From positions 1 to 64,000 of the forward strand of contig SUXY01000002.1 of assembly GCA_015060705.1 (NCBI GenBank): DNA of 64,000 bases, in the 5' to 3' direction. Shown here in pieces: positions 48,964 to 59,089 of this stretch. Numbering within the stretch: position 1 is the stretch's first letter; each line of letters starts with the position of its first letter. The position numbers and the translations under genes are program-made. The stretch is from Bacteroides sp. (GTDB lineage Bacteria > Bacteroidota > Bacteroidia > Bacteroidales > Bacteroidaceae). The notes below the pieces were generated by a model. The model did no database searches and was not told the DNA's origin. It saw nothing but the letters and a program-made list of their open reading frames with translations.

Positions 48964-50304
48964 ATGAAAAGAACATACATTAAAAACGCACGAATCGTCA
49001 ACGAAGGACAAGTATTCGAAGGTTCGTTGGTAATAGCAGATGAAGTCATAGCAGAAGTATTGAAAGCAGGCGAATTACCTTCTGTCGCTTGTGAAGAAAC
49101 CATCGATGCACAAGGTTGCTATCTGTTGCCAGGTGTCATCGACGACCATGTTCATTTCCGTGATCCGGGCTTGACACACAAGGCCGACATGTACACCGAA
49201 AGCATGGCTGCCGCTGCCGGTGGGGTAACTAGCTATATGGATATGCCGAACACCAATCCACAAACGACGACCCTCGAAGCATTGGAAGACAAGTTCAAGG
49301 ATGCTGCAACCAAGAGCATCGTGAACTATTCGTTCTATTTCGGTGCAACCAATAACAATGCCGATTCATTGGCTTTGTTGGACAAGAAGAAAGTTTGCGG
49401 GGTGAAATTGTTTATGGGATCCAGTACAGGAAACATGTTGGTGGACCAAATGAAAACCTTGAAGAATATCTTCGCCAATGCCGGTATGTTGATTGCGACC
49501 CATTGCGAAGACCAACATATCATCAGTGCCAATACTGCTGCTTATAAGGAAAAATACGGAGAAGATCCAGACGTGAAATATCATCCGGAAATTCGCAATG
49601 AAGAAGCTTGCTACCAATCATCGGCTTTGGCGGTACAATTGGCGAAAGAAACGGGTGCTCGTCTGCACATCATGCACATCAGCACCGCCAAGGAATTGGA
49701 ATTGTTGGAAAACAAACCGATTGCCGATAAGAACATCACTGCCGAAGCTTGTGTGTCTCATCTTTTCTTCTGCGATGAAGACTATGAAACATTCGGTGCA
49801 CGCATCAAGTGTAATCCTGCCATCAAGTCGAAGAAAGACAGAGATGCATTGCGTCAGGCATTGACCGGCAACTTGATTGATGTCATCGGTACCGACCATG
49901 CTCCTCACCTCTTGAGTGAAAAGCAAGGGGGTGCATTGAAAGCCGTATCGGGTATGCCGACCTTGCAATTTTCGTTGACCGCTGTCATGGAATTAGTTCA
50001 TGAAGGGGCACTGACTATCGAACAATTGGTTCAGAAAATGTGTCATGCACCGGCTACTCTCTATCAGATAAAGAATCGTGGTTTCATCCGTCCGGGCTAT
50101 CAAGCCGACTTGGTATTGGTTAATCCTACCAAAGTATGGACAGTCAACAACGATTGCATTTTGAGCAAATGCGGTTGGAGTCCGATGGAAGGACAGACTT
50201 TCCACTCGAAGGTAGTCAAGACATTTGCCAATGGCCATATCGTATACGACGGTCAGCAGGTAGACACAGATTATCGCGGACAGGCATTGGCATTCGACCG
50301 ATGA
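48964..50304 (+). CDS. pyrC: Dihydroorotase (type I)
   Basis: GVIDDHVHFRDPGLTHKADMYTESMAAAAGGVTSYMDMPNTNPQTTT; LHIMHISTAKEL; GTDHAPHLLSEKQGG. Confidence 0.94.
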   Translation: MKRTYIKNARIVNEGQVFEGSLVIADEVIAEVLKAGELPSVACEETIDAQGCYLLPGVIDDHVHFRDPGLTHKADMYTESMAAAAGGVTSYMDMPNTNPQTTTLEALEDKFKDAATKSIVNYSFYFGATNNNADSLALLDKKKVCGVKLFMGSSTGNMLVDQMKTLKNIFANAGMLIATHCEDQHIISANTAAYKEKYGEDPDVKYHPEIRNEEACYQSSALAVQLAKETGARLHIMHISTAKELELLENKPIADKNITAEACVSHLFFCDEDYETFGARIKCNPAIKSKKDRDALRQALTGNLIDVIGTDHAPHLLSEKQGGALKAVSGMPTLQFSLTAVMELVHEGALTIEQLVQKMCHAPATLYQIKNRGFIRPGYQADLVLVNPTKVWTVNNDCILSKCGWSPMEGQTFHSKVVKTFANGHIVYDGQQVDTDYRGQALAFDR

Positions 50305-51182
50305 TCAAGCATTATCGCATCCATGAGGTAAGCGAGTATATCAATTGGCTATACTTCTTCCATGCGTGGGGATTTCAACCCCGCTATGCGGCTATTGCCA
50401 ATATCCATGGGTGCGATGCATGTCGTGCCTTATGGCTGGCTAACTTCCCCGAAAACGAACGGGCCAAGGCGGCAGAGGCCATGCAATTGTTCAAAGAAGC
50501 CAACCGGATGCTTATCCAATTGGATGCAGATTATCAGACTCATGCTATTTTCCGCCTTATGGAAGCGAATAGTGAAGAGAACGATCTCTGGTTAGAAGGT
50601 ATCCGCTTCCCTTTTCTTCGCCAACAAACGGCCAAGGAAGGCGAACCTTATCTTTGTTTGAGTGATTTTATCCGTCCTCTGTCCAGTGGTATTCCCGACA
50701 AGATTGGATTGTTCGCCACCAGTGTTGATGCAGGCATGGAAACACTTTATGCCAATGATACCTACCAACATTTATTGGTTCAGACATTGGCTGACCGTTT
50801 GGCAGAAGCTACCGCCGAGAAGATGCACGAAACCATTCGAAAAGAAATCTGGGGATATGCACCTGATGAGGCCTTGAGTATTCATCAACTCCATAACGAG
50901 GAGTTTCAAGGAATCCGACCAGCTGTTGGTTATCCTTCCCTACCCGACCAATCGGTCAACTTCCTATTGGACGAATTACTGGACATGCAACAAATCGGTA
51001 TCCAACTGACAGAAAACGGCATGATGCAACCCCATGCTTCGGTTAGCGGATTGATGTTCGCTCACCCCGCTAGCCGCTATTTCAGCGTTGGAAAGATAGA
51101 CGAACAACAATTGAAAGATTACGCCACACGCCGAGGACTTCCGCTGGATGTCATGCGGAAATACCTGGGAGCAAATATCTAA
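50301..51182 (+). CDS. Stand-alone vitamin-B12-dependent methionine synthase (MetH) activation-domain protein
   Basis: ATG at 50301 overlaps pyrC stop. GIRPAVGYPSLPDQSVNFLLDELLDMQQIGIQLTENGMMQPHASVSGLMFAHPASRYFSVGKIDEQQLKDYATRRG closely follows the MetH activation-domain pattern. Confidence 0.85.
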   Translation: MIKHYRIHEVSEYINWLYFFHAWGFQPRYAAIANIHGCDACRALWLANFPENERAKAAEAMQLFKEANRMLIQLDADYQTHAIFRLMEANSEENDLWLEGIRFPFLRQQTAKEGEPYLCLSDFIRPLSSGIPDKIGLFATSVDAGMETLYANDTYQHLLVQTLADRLAEATAEKMHETIRKEIWGYAPDEALSIHQLHNEEFQGIRPAVGYPSLPDQSVNFLLDELLDMQQIGIQLTENGMMQPHASVSGLMFAHPASRYFSVGKIDEQQLKDYATRRGLPLDVMRKYLGANI

Positions 51183-51187
51183 CGGAC

Positions 51188-52351
51188 ATGAGACACTTAC
51201 TTGAACTTTTCCTTTTCTTCATCGTCTTGATGGGATTGCCTGATTGGTACATCTATCGCCATTCCATCAAGCAATGGAAGTCGACTTGGTTACGCCGCCT
51301 TTATTGGCTTCCCAGTATCCTTCTATTGATAGGTATGATTGCTGTTTACTGTACATACGAGCCTCGCCCACAAGCCATGAACAGACTGAGCTTGTTTCTC
51401 ATCGTCTTTTTATGCATAAATGTACCCAAAGCCATTTTTACATTAGCGACTCTACTATTCAAAGGACTGGCTCATAAGATCCATCATCATTTCCATGAGA
51501 ATGCCATCGGACTTGCCATTGCTCTTTTCTCCATGGCTTACCTCATCTATGGTGCGACCGAAGGGAAACAACATTTTCAAGTGAAAGAAGTGGAAATCGA
51601 ATCGGTAGATATCCCGCATGCATTCGATGGTTATCGGATTGTTCAATTGGCAGACATCCATGCAGGAAGTTGGGGAGATAATACCGATGCCATCCAGAAA
51701 GCGGTAAACATCATCCATAAACTGGAACCAGACCTCATTGTCTTTACGGGCGATTTGGTCAACAATCTAGCGAGCGAACTGGATGCATTCATCCCCATCT
51801 TTGCCCAACTGAAAGCCAAGGACGGAGTGTATTCCGTTCTAGGGAATCACGACTATTCAACCTATATCCAATGGGATACTCCCCAACAACAGGAAGAACA
51901 ACTAGATAGCCTCAAGAGCAAACAAGCACAAATGGGTTGGACACTCTTGAACAATCGTCATGTCAAAATCTATCAAGGCAATGATAGCATTGCTTTGATT
52001 GGTGTAGAAAATAGCGGACGTCCTCCCTTCCCGGACAGAGCCAAACTAGCCGAAGCCATGAGCGGTACGGAAGGTATGTTCAAGATACTATTGAGTCATG
52101 ATCCTAGCCATTGGCGCAGAGAAGTGCTACCTCAAACGGATATCCAACTCATGCTTGCCGGACACACCCATGCCATGCAAACCAATATCTTCGGCTTTAC
52201 CCCTGCCCAATTCGTCTATCCGGAAAACGATGGACTCTATCAAGAGGGAAAACAAATGCTCTATGTAAACATCGGCTTAGGGCATCTCCTCTACCCAATG
52301 CGATTGGGAGCTTGGCCGGAAATCACCTTGTTGACTTTAAGAAAAGAATAA
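51188..52351 (+). CDS. Membrane-anchored metallophosphoesterase
   Basis: Four N-terminal TM segments; RIVQLADIHAG, VFTGDLVNN, SVLGNHDY, LLSHDP, LMLAGHTHAMQ. Confidence 0.93.
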   Translation: MRHLLELFLFFIVLMGLPDWYIYRHSIKQWKSTWLRRLYWLPSILLLIGMIAVYCTYEPRPQAMNRLSLFLIVFLCINVPKAIFTLATLLFKGLAHKIHHHFHENAIGLAIALFSMAYLIYGATEGKQHFQVKEVEIESVDIPHAFDGYRIVQLADIHAGSWGDNTDAIQKAVNIIHKLEPDLIVFTGDLVNNLASELDAFIPIFAQLKAKDGVYSVLGNHDYSTYIQWDTPQQQEEQLDSLKSKQAQMGWTLLNNRHVKIYQGNDSIALIGVENSGRPPFPDRAKLAEAMSGTEGMFKILLSHDPSHWRREVLPQTDIQLMLAGHTHAMQTNIFGFTPAQFVYPENDGLYQEGKQMLYVNIGLGHLLYPMRLGAWPEITLLTLRKE

Positions 52352-52380
52352 AAGAAGCATACCTTTTTATGATTTTTTCG

Positions 52381-52388
52381 TATCTTTG
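52381..52388 (+). promoter_or_regulatory. Bacteroides-type -7 box (TATCTTTG)
   Basis: 20 nt upstream of ATG at 52409. Confidence 0.65.
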
Positions 52389-52408
52389 TCCAAATAACAA
52401 TTAGTATC

Positions 52409-53161
52409 ATGAAGCTATTATACATTCTTTATCAAATCTTTATTGCTCTACCTATTCTATTGGTAGCAACCATCATTACATGTATTACCATCATTATCGG
52501 TTGTAGTATTGGGAATGCACATTTCTGGAGTTATTGGCCGGGAAAGATCTGGTCCATTCTATTCTGTTATGTACTATTGTTACCCGTAACCGTCAAGCGC
52601 AACCCGAATGTAAAGAAAGACACTTCGTATGTATTTGTAGCTAATCACCAAGGTGCATTTGATATCTTCTTGATTTATGGTTTCTTGGGACATGAATTCA
52701 AATGGTTGATGAAGCAGAGTCTCCGTAAGATGCCATTGATTGGTAAGGCTAGTGAATCGGCCGGTCATATTTTTGTCGACAAATCGGGTCCGAGAAAGAT
52801 TTTGGCAACCATCATGCATGCCCGTAAGGTATTGACCGGTGGCATGTCCCTTGTCATCTTTGCCGAAGGTTCCAGAAGCTTTACTGGACACATGGGTATC
52901 TTCAAACGGGGTGCTTTCCAATTGGCTGACCAATTGCAATTACCGATTGTTCCCATCACATTGAACGGACCTTTCGATGTATTGTCCCGTACTTCCAAAT
53001 GGCCGAAATGGCATCCATTGACCATGACCATCCATGACCCTATCTATCCGGAATGTAAAGGAGAAGAAAACGTGAACCGGATGATGGAAGAATCTTACCA
53101 GGCCATCATGAAGGGATTGCCTGAAAAATATCAAGGTACCGTAGAAAATCCTGACCAATAA
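52409..53161 (+). CDS. plsC: 1-acyl-sn-glycerol-3-phosphate acyltransferase
   Basis: VANHQGAFDIFLIYGFL (HxxxxD-like NHQGAFD), IFAEGSRSFTGHMGIFKRGAFQLA, PIVPITLNG. Confidence 0.9.
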   Translation: MKLLYILYQIFIALPILLVATIITCITIIIGCSIGNAHFWSYWPGKIWSILFCYVLLLPVTVKRNPNVKKDTSYVFVANHQGAFDIFLIYGFLGHEFKWLMKQSLRKMPLIGKASESAGHIFVDKSGPRKILATIMHARKVLTGGMSLVIFAEGSRSFTGHMGIFKRGAFQLADQLQLPIVPITLNGPFDVLSRTSKWPKWHPLTMTIHDPIYPECKGEENVNRMMEESYQAIMKGLPEKYQGTVENPDQ

Positions 53162-53197
53162 ACATCTATAAACGAAGGTATTTCACAATATAAATTA

Positions 53198-53275
53198 GGC
53201 ACGGATTACACGAATTCACGGATGAGAAAGTGTTTTACACACTTAAAGACCATGTTAATTCGTGTAATCCGTGCC
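53198..53275. repeat. 19-bp perfect inverted repeat between convergent genes
   Basis: ggcacggattacacgaatt (53198-53216) / aattcgtgtaatccgtgcc (53257-53275). Confidence 0.85.
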
Positions 53276-53287
53276 CAAAATATAAGA

Positions 53288-53986
53288 TTAATCGTTCATT
53301 TTCTGCATATTTTCACGGGCAACTTCCACGTATTCTTTGATTAAGCTATGATTCTTAAAGGAATCCGGAGCTTTCTCCACGATTTCTTCCATCAGTGGTG
53401 TCAACAACGGGTAAGGGAAACCATTGCAAAGCATCAAGAAAACACCAGGCCCCAATACGTTTTCGTAATTGTCCTGAATAAAGGTTTTCACCAATTCATT
53501 CATTTCATTGGTCAGTTTCTCCCGCTCCTTATTTATCTCCTTTTCCACCACATCCATGGAATGACCATCCATAATCATGCGGCTTTCCATACGTTCCACT
53601 TCATAAGCCCGATCGTCCAAAGAGCTCTTCTTTCCCACAAAATCGTAAAGCTTTTCATTCAACGGAGTACCTTTCACGGTAATGCGCGCATTGTCTATCT
53701 GGATTTCGATACTACCCTTCTCCATCACCAAGGGCATGATGCTTTGGTCGTCCATATATAAGGAGGCAATCATTGTGGTATCAATTTCGCCCTGCATTTT
53801 GAACATGCCATGCACCACTTCTGCCGAATCGACATTCATCATGTCATTTCCTTGAGGAACTTTAACAAACAGCATCTTTCCATCCAGTCTCGATACCGAA
53901 GAACTACCCTGAATCTGATATTCACTTACACAAGAAGTGAAAACCAACATTATTATAACGGTATATATCAACTTTGCTATGTTCAT
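53288..53986 (-). CDS. DUF4369-like lipoprotein
   Basis: Met 53986: MNIAKLIYTVIIMLVFTSCVSEYQIQGSSSVSRLDGKMLFVKVPQGNDMMNVDSAEVVHGMFKMQGEIDTTMIASLYMDD. Confidence 0.8.
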   Translation of the reverse strand: MNIAKLIYTVIIMLVFTSCVSEYQIQGSSSVSRLDGKMLFVKVPQGNDMMNVDSAEVVHGMFKMQGEIDTTMIASLYMDDQSIMPLVMEKGSIEIQIDNARITVKGTPLNEKLYDFVGKKSSLDDRAYEVERMESRMIMDGHSMDVVEKEINKEREKLTNEMNELVKTFIQDNYENVLGPGVFLMLCNGFPYPLLTPLMEEIVEKAPDSFKNHSLIKEYVEVARENMQKMND

Positions 53987-54126
53987 TACAATAGGTTCCT
54001 TTTTTCCGACGACAAAAATACAATGTATATTCATTACTCGGAAAAATTTTATCATTATTTAAAACTAAATAGAAGATGTTCATGACTTGAATCTCCATAA
54101 AAAGAGGATATTTGTCGATTTTTTTC

Positions 54127-54134
54127 TAATTTTG
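54127..54134 (+). promoter_or_regulatory. Bacteroides-type -7 box (TAATTTTG)
   Basis: 42 nt upstream of ATG at 54177; implies the track start at 54087 is too early. Confidence 0.65.
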
Positions 54135-54176
54135 CGCCAACATCTAGAGAATAATAACAAAAACAATCATCTCAAC

Positions 54177-56339
54177 ATGAAAACATTGAAAGTTTTAATG
54201 CTTGCACTTTTATGTGCAATCTGCCTCCCGTCGAAAGCCGACGAAGGTATGTGGTTGCTTCAGATGATGCAGGAAAAGCACCTCATCGACCGTCTGAAAG
54301 CACAAGGACTTTTGTTGGAAGCCAGCGATGTCTATAGTCCCAACAAGATTTCATTGAAGGATGCCGTAGGTATCTTCGGTGGCGGCTGTACCGGCGAAAT
54401 CATCTCTCCGGACGGTTTGATCCTGACCAATCACCACTGTGGTTATGGAGCTATCCAACAACACAGTTCGGTAGAACATGACTATTTGAAGTATGGCTTC
54501 TGGGCAAAGAACCGCTCGGAAGAATTGGCAACTCCAGGATTGGCCTTCACTTTCGTTGAACGCATCGACGATGTAACCGACAAGGTATTTGCCAAGATCA
54601 AATCGGGTGAAATCAAGGAAGAAGAATCGTTCGGACAACCTTTCTTGCGCCAATTGGCAAAGGCTGAATTGGAAGCTAGCGATTTGAAAGGCAAACCAGG
54701 CATCCGTACCCAAGCGCTTCCTTTCTTTGCAGGTAACAAGTACTATTGTATCTACCTCAAGACATATCAGGACGTACGTATGGTAGCTGCTCCTCCTAGC
54801 TCAATCGGTAAGTTCGGTGGCGAAACAGATAACTGGATGTGGCCACGTCACACTTGCGACTTCTCGGTATTCCGTGTATATGCCGATGCCAATGGTGAAC
54901 CGGCTGACTACAGCCCGAACAACGTTCCTTTGAAAGCCAAGAAGCACCTTGCCATCTCATTGAAGGGTATCGAAGAAGGCGACTATGCCATGATTATGGG
55001 TTTTCCGGGCAGCACCAACCGTTACCTTACTCAAAGCGAAATCAAGCAACGCATGTATTCTACCAACGAACCGCGTATCCGCATCCGTGGTGCCCGTCAG
55101 GAAGTGTTGAAAGCAGAAATGTATGCTAGCGACAAGATCCGTATCCAATACGCCAGCAAGTATGCAGGTAGTAGCAACTACTGGAAGAATTCGATCGGCA
55201 TGAACAAGGCTATCGTAGACAACAAGGTGTTGGAAACAAAGGCTGAACAAGAAGCTCGTTTCGCCAAGTTCGCTCAGGAAAAGGGTAATGCCGACTATGC
55301 CAAGGTAGTCAGCCAAATCGATGCTGTCATCGAAAAGAGCAACCCGATTCTTTATCAGTTCACTTGCTACAGCGAAATCCTCCGTGGCATTGAATACAAC
55401 ACTCCGAACGTGGTTCTCGATAGCTTGAAGAACGCCATCCAAAAGAAAGACAAGGAAGGTATCAGCAAGTTCAGCGAACAGTTGAAGAAGCAATATGCAC
55501 GCATCCACAACAAGAACTACGACCACGAAGTAGACCGCAAGGTGGCTAAGGTATTGCTCCCACTCTATGCTGAAATGGTAGAAGCCGAAAATCTCCCTGC
55601 TTTCTATGCAACTATCAACGGTCAGTTCAAGGGCGACTACAATGCATACGTAGACCATTTGTACGACAACACCATCTTTGCCAACGAAGCAAATCTCAAC
55701 AAGTTCCTCAAGAAGCCTAGCGTAAAGGCGATCGACGCTGACTTGATGAAGCAATTCGTAGAAGCTAAGTTTGCTTTGGGTGAAAAGTTGATGAAGGCTC
55801 GTGCTGAATCCATGCAAGGTATGGACCTCCTCCACAAGACATACGTTCGTGGTTTGTGCGAAATGTACTCACCGGAACCAAAGGCACCGGATGCAAACTT
55901 CACCATGCGTTTCACTTATGGTAACGTGAAGCCTTACGATCCGAAGGACGGTGTTCACTACAAGTTCTACACTACCTTGAAGGGTGTAATGGAAAAGGAA
56001 GATCCTAACAATCCGGAATTCGTGGTTCCTGCCAAGTTGAAAGAACTCTACGAAGCCAAAGATTTCGGTCGCTATGCCATGCCGAACGGTGAAATGCCGG
56101 CTTGCTTCTTGACCACCAACGACATTACCGGCGGTAACTCTGGTTCTCCGGTCATCAATGGCAACGGTGAATTAATTGGTTGTGCATTCGACGGCAACTG
56201 GGAATCATTGAGTGGTGACATCAACTTCGACAACAACCTCCAGCGTTGTATTGCTGTTGATATCCGCTACGTACTCTTCATTCTCGACAAGCTTGGCAAC
56301 TGTGGCCACTTGATTGATGAAATGACAATTGTAGAATAA
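54177..56339 (+). CDS. S46 family dipeptidyl-peptidase, DPP7-type by S+18 Gly
   Basis: [92 protein letters not shown]. Confidence 0.92.
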   Translation: MKTLKVLMLALLCAICLPSKADEGMWLLQMMQEKHLIDRLKAQGLLLEASDVYSPNKISLKDAVGIFGGGCTGEIISPDGLILTNHHCGYGAIQQHSSVEHDYLKYGFWAKNRSEELATPGLAFTFVERIDDVTDKVFAKIKSGEIKEEESFGQPFLRQLAKAELEASDLKGKPGIRTQALPFFAGNKYYCIYLKTYQDVRMVAAPPSSIGKFGGETDNWMWPRHTCDFSVFRVYADANGEPADYSPNNVPLKAKKHLAISLKGIEEGDYAMIMGFPGSTNRYLTQSEIKQRMYSTNEPRIRIRGARQEVLKAEMYASDKIRIQYASKYAGSSNYWKNSIGMNKAIVDNKVLETKAEQEARFAKFAQEKGNADYAKVVSQIDAVIEKSNPILYQFTCYSEILRGIEYNTPNVVLDSLKNAIQKKDKEGISKFSEQLKKQYARIHNKNYDHEVDRKVAKVLLPLYAEMVEAENLPAFYATINGQFKGDYNAYVDHLYDNTIFANEANLNKFLKKPSVKAIDADLMKQFVEAKFALGEKLMKARAESMQGMDLLHKTYVRGLCEMYSPEPKAPDANFTMRFTYGNVKPYDPKDGVHYKFYTTLKGVMEKEDPNNPEFVVPAKLKELYEAKDFGRYAMPNGEMPACFLTTNDITGGNSGSPVINGNGELIGCAFDGNWESLSGDINFDNNLQRCIAVDIRYVLFILDKLGNCGHLIDEMTIVE

Positions 56340-56360
56340 AGGGATTCTCCCTTCAAACAG

Positions 56361-56395
56361 GTGGATGTGTCAAAATACGCATCCACTTTTTTTTT
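56361..56395 (+). terminator. Rho-independent terminator
   Basis: gtggatgtgt / acgcatccac followed by a 9-T run. Confidence 0.85.
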
Positions 56396-56473
56396 GAGGT
56401 GTTGCGAATCGTTACGGAATGCTCATTAATCTATAATTATGTTAACTAGATTTGCTAGTTAAAATATATAGGT

Positions 56474-56481
56474 TACCTTTG
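56474..56481 (+). promoter_or_regulatory. Bacteroides-type -7 box (TACCTTTG)
   Basis: 29 nt upstream of ATG at 56511. Confidence 0.65.
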
Positions 56482-56510
56482 CAAAAAATCATTTAAAAAC
56501 CGACTAAAAC

Positions 56511-58988
56511 ATGAAAAACTTGATTCAATGGATGCTGATGCTCAGCATCGTATTGGGGACAACAAGCAACCTCCAAGCACAAAAAACAGCCAACAAGAGT
56601 TTTACCGTAAAGGGTATACTAGTAGACTCCTTGACACACGAGGGAGAGCCATACGCCACCATCCGGATTTTCACACCAAACGACACCAAGAAAGCCGTGT
56701 ATGCAGCCGTGACACAAACCAACGGCAAGTTCAACGAAAAGCTGAAAGCACCGGGAAAATACATCATCCACTTTTCATCCGTAGGAAAGACGACCGTCAT
56801 CCGCAACTTCTCCGTAACCGAAGCCAATCCTGTGGCCGACTTGGGTACCCTGCTCATTGCCGAATCGGCAGAAATGCTGAAAGGAGTGGAAGTAGTGGCA
56901 CAGAAGCCTCTGGTGAAAGCTGAGATAGACAAAGTATCTTACAGCGTAGAAGACGACCCGGATTCCAAGACCAATTCTACTCTGGAAATGCTCCGCAAAG
57001 TACCCTTCGTGACCATCGACGGCGAAGACAATATCCAAGTGAACGGCAGCAGCAGTTTCGTAGTCCATGTCAACGGGAAGCCCAATAGCCTGATGAGCAA
57101 TAACCCGAAGGATGTACTCAAAAGCCTTCCTGCCAACTCGGTGAAATCCATCGAAGTCATCACCGAACCGGGTGCCAAATACGATGCCGAAGGTATTGGT
57201 GGCATCCTGAACATCATCACCACCAGCCGTAGACTGGAAGGATACAATGTGACCCTCAACGCTAATGCCAACAACCGGGGCGCCGGTGCCAGTGCTTATG
57301 GTACGGTGCAAATCGGCAAGTTCACCGTTACCGGCAACTACTCGTACAACAACCAGTTCAACAGTCCACGTAGTTATTCTGAAAGCGAACGCGAAGACTT
57401 CACTTCGGAAGAATTCAAGTATTTGACACAAAACAGTTCGCACAAGGGAAAGTCATACAGCCAGTTCGGCTATATGGAAGGTAGCTACGAGATAGATACC
57501 CTAAACCTGATTACCTTCTCGGCCAACCTCTTCGGATATGGTTTCGAAAGCAACGGTTTGGGGACTACGCAGATGATGAATGCCCAGCGTCAACATGCCT
57601 ATTCGTATAACCTGGTGAGCAAGAGCGAAAACAGTTCGACACACTTCAATGCGAACTTCGACTATCAGCGTTCCTTCAAGAAAAAAGGCGAATACCTGAC
57701 TTTCTCCTACCGTTACGGCACCTCGCCCAACACCAATGAATCGCATACCGATTACGACAACATCAAGGACTATCCTTACGATGCCAGCTATCTGTACAAC
57801 CAGTTCTATGACAACCATTCACGCACGGACGAACATATTTTCCAGTTGGACTATACCAACCCTATCAACAAGGTGCATAGCATCGACTTCGGGGGAAAGT
57901 ACATCTTGCGCAACAACAAGAGTGAAAGCGACTACTTCAAGAGAAGCGTAACAAGCAACGACTACTATTTGGACGAACGTCCCGAATCGTACTACCAACA
58001 GATACATCACATTGCCTCTGCCTATGCCGACTATATGGTAAAGACCAAGAAGCTGAGCGCCAAGGCTGGGGTACGCTACGAGCATACCTTCAGCGATGTG
58101 AAATACGAGAAGATGCCGGAACGGAACTTCGATGCAGGCTTTGACAACTTGGTACCTTCCGTCCGATTGGGTTATCAGTTGGCTCCGTCGAAGATGCTCT
58201 CGTTCTCTTATCAGATGCGTATCGCCCGTCCGAACATCAACTTGCTGAACCCTTTCCGCAACACCAGTAACCCGACCAGCGTACACTATGGTAATCCGGA
58301 CCTCGACCCAGCCAAGTCGCACCGCTTCGGATTGAGCGTTAACTCGTTCAGTGCCAAGTTTAGTACCAATATCAACTTGAGCTATCGTCTGGTGAACAAC
58401 AGTATCCAGGGCTATACCTTCATGCAGGACGGAATCCAGCACAGCACGTATGCCAACATCGGTCGTGCGCAGACTACCGACCTCTTTATCTGGGCGAATT
58501 GGAATCCGGGAAGCAAGCTCCGCATCTCGATGAATGCCGGAGGTAGTTACAACGACTACAAGAGCAAGTCCGACCAGCTGGATGCCAAAAACCATGGTTT
58601 CCAAGGCAGCTTTAACCTGAACTTCCAATACACCTTGCCGTGGGAACTCCGCTTCAGTGCCTTTTATGGAGGCAGCACGCCCTACATCAGCATGCAGGGC
58701 AAGGGCAGTTCGTATTCGTACTACGGTTTCGGGCTGAACCGTTCATTCCTGAAGAACAAGCGTCTGACCGTTTCCATCAATACGAACAACAGCTTCAACA
58801 AATGGCGTACATCGGAAAGCGAAACGTTGACATCTACCTTCCGTACGCAAAGCAAGAGCAAATATGCGCAATCGCATTATGGTTTCAGTATCAGCTGGCG
58901 ATTCGGCGAACTGAAGGCTAGCGTGAAGAAGACCGCCAAAAGTATCAGTGGCGATGACATCATGGCTACACAACAAAGCGGAAGCTGA
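56511..58988 (+). CDS. TonB-dependent-receptor-like outer membrane beta-barrel protein
   Basis: Carboxypeptidase-like N-term domain (VKGILVDSLTHEGEPYATIRIF), plug-like EVITEPGAKYDAEGIGGILNIIT, C-term beta-barrel strands. Confidence 0.9.
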   Translation: MKNLIQWMLMLSIVLGTTSNLQAQKTANKSFTVKGILVDSLTHEGEPYATIRIFTPNDTKKAVYAAVTQTNGKFNEKLKAPGKYIIHFSSVGKTTVIRNFSVTEANPVADLGTLLIAESAEMLKGVEVVAQKPLVKAEIDKVSYSVEDDPDSKTNSTLEMLRKVPFVTIDGEDNIQVNGSSSFVVHVNGKPNSLMSNNPKDVLKSLPANSVKSIEVITEPGAKYDAEGIGGILNIITTSRRLEGYNVTLNANANNRGAGASAYGTVQIGKFTVTGNYSYNNQFNSPRSYSESEREDFTSEEFKYLTQNSSHKGKSYSQFGYMEGSYEIDTLNLITFSANLFGYGFESNGLGTTQMMNAQRQHAYSYNLVSKSENSSTHFNANFDYQRSFKKKGEYLTFSYRYGTSPNTNESHTDYDNIKDYPYDASYLYNQFYDNHSRTDEHIFQLDYTNPINKVHSIDFGGKYILRNNKSESDYFKRSVTSNDYYLDERPESYYQQIHHIASAYADYMVKTKKLSAKAGVRYEHTFSDVKYEKMPERNFDAGFDNLVPSVRLGYQLAPSKMLSFSYQMRIARPNINLLNPFRNTSNPTSVHYGNPDLDPAKSHRFGLSVNSFSAKFSTNINLSYRLVNNSIQGYTFMQDGIQHSTYANIGRAQTTDLFIWANWNPGSKLRISMNAGGSYNDYKSKSDQLDAKNHGFQGSFNLNFQYTLPWELRFSAFYGGSTPYISMQGKGSSYSYYGFGLNRSFLKNKRLTVSINTNNSFNKWRTSESETLTSTFRTQSKSKYAQSHYGFSISWRFGELKASVKKTAKSISGDDIMATQQSGS

Positions 58989-59005
58989 TTTTTAAAGACT
59001 AAAAA

Positions 59006-59065
59006 AGGAACTTCAGACGGGAACGGCAGTGCAATCTACCGATTACCAGCCCGTCTGAAGTTCCT
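59006..59065. terminator. Bidirectional terminator hairpin between convergent genes
   Basis: aggaacttcagacggg (59006-59021) / cccgtctgaagttcct (59050-59065), perfect 16-bp stem. Confidence 0.85.
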
Positions 59066-59089
59066 GATAAACTAATGGTCGTTTACTTC

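Noticed and set aside
48052-49011. 319-aa minus-strand ORF
   Set aside because: Antisense to the GT2 gene and adjacent S41 gene.
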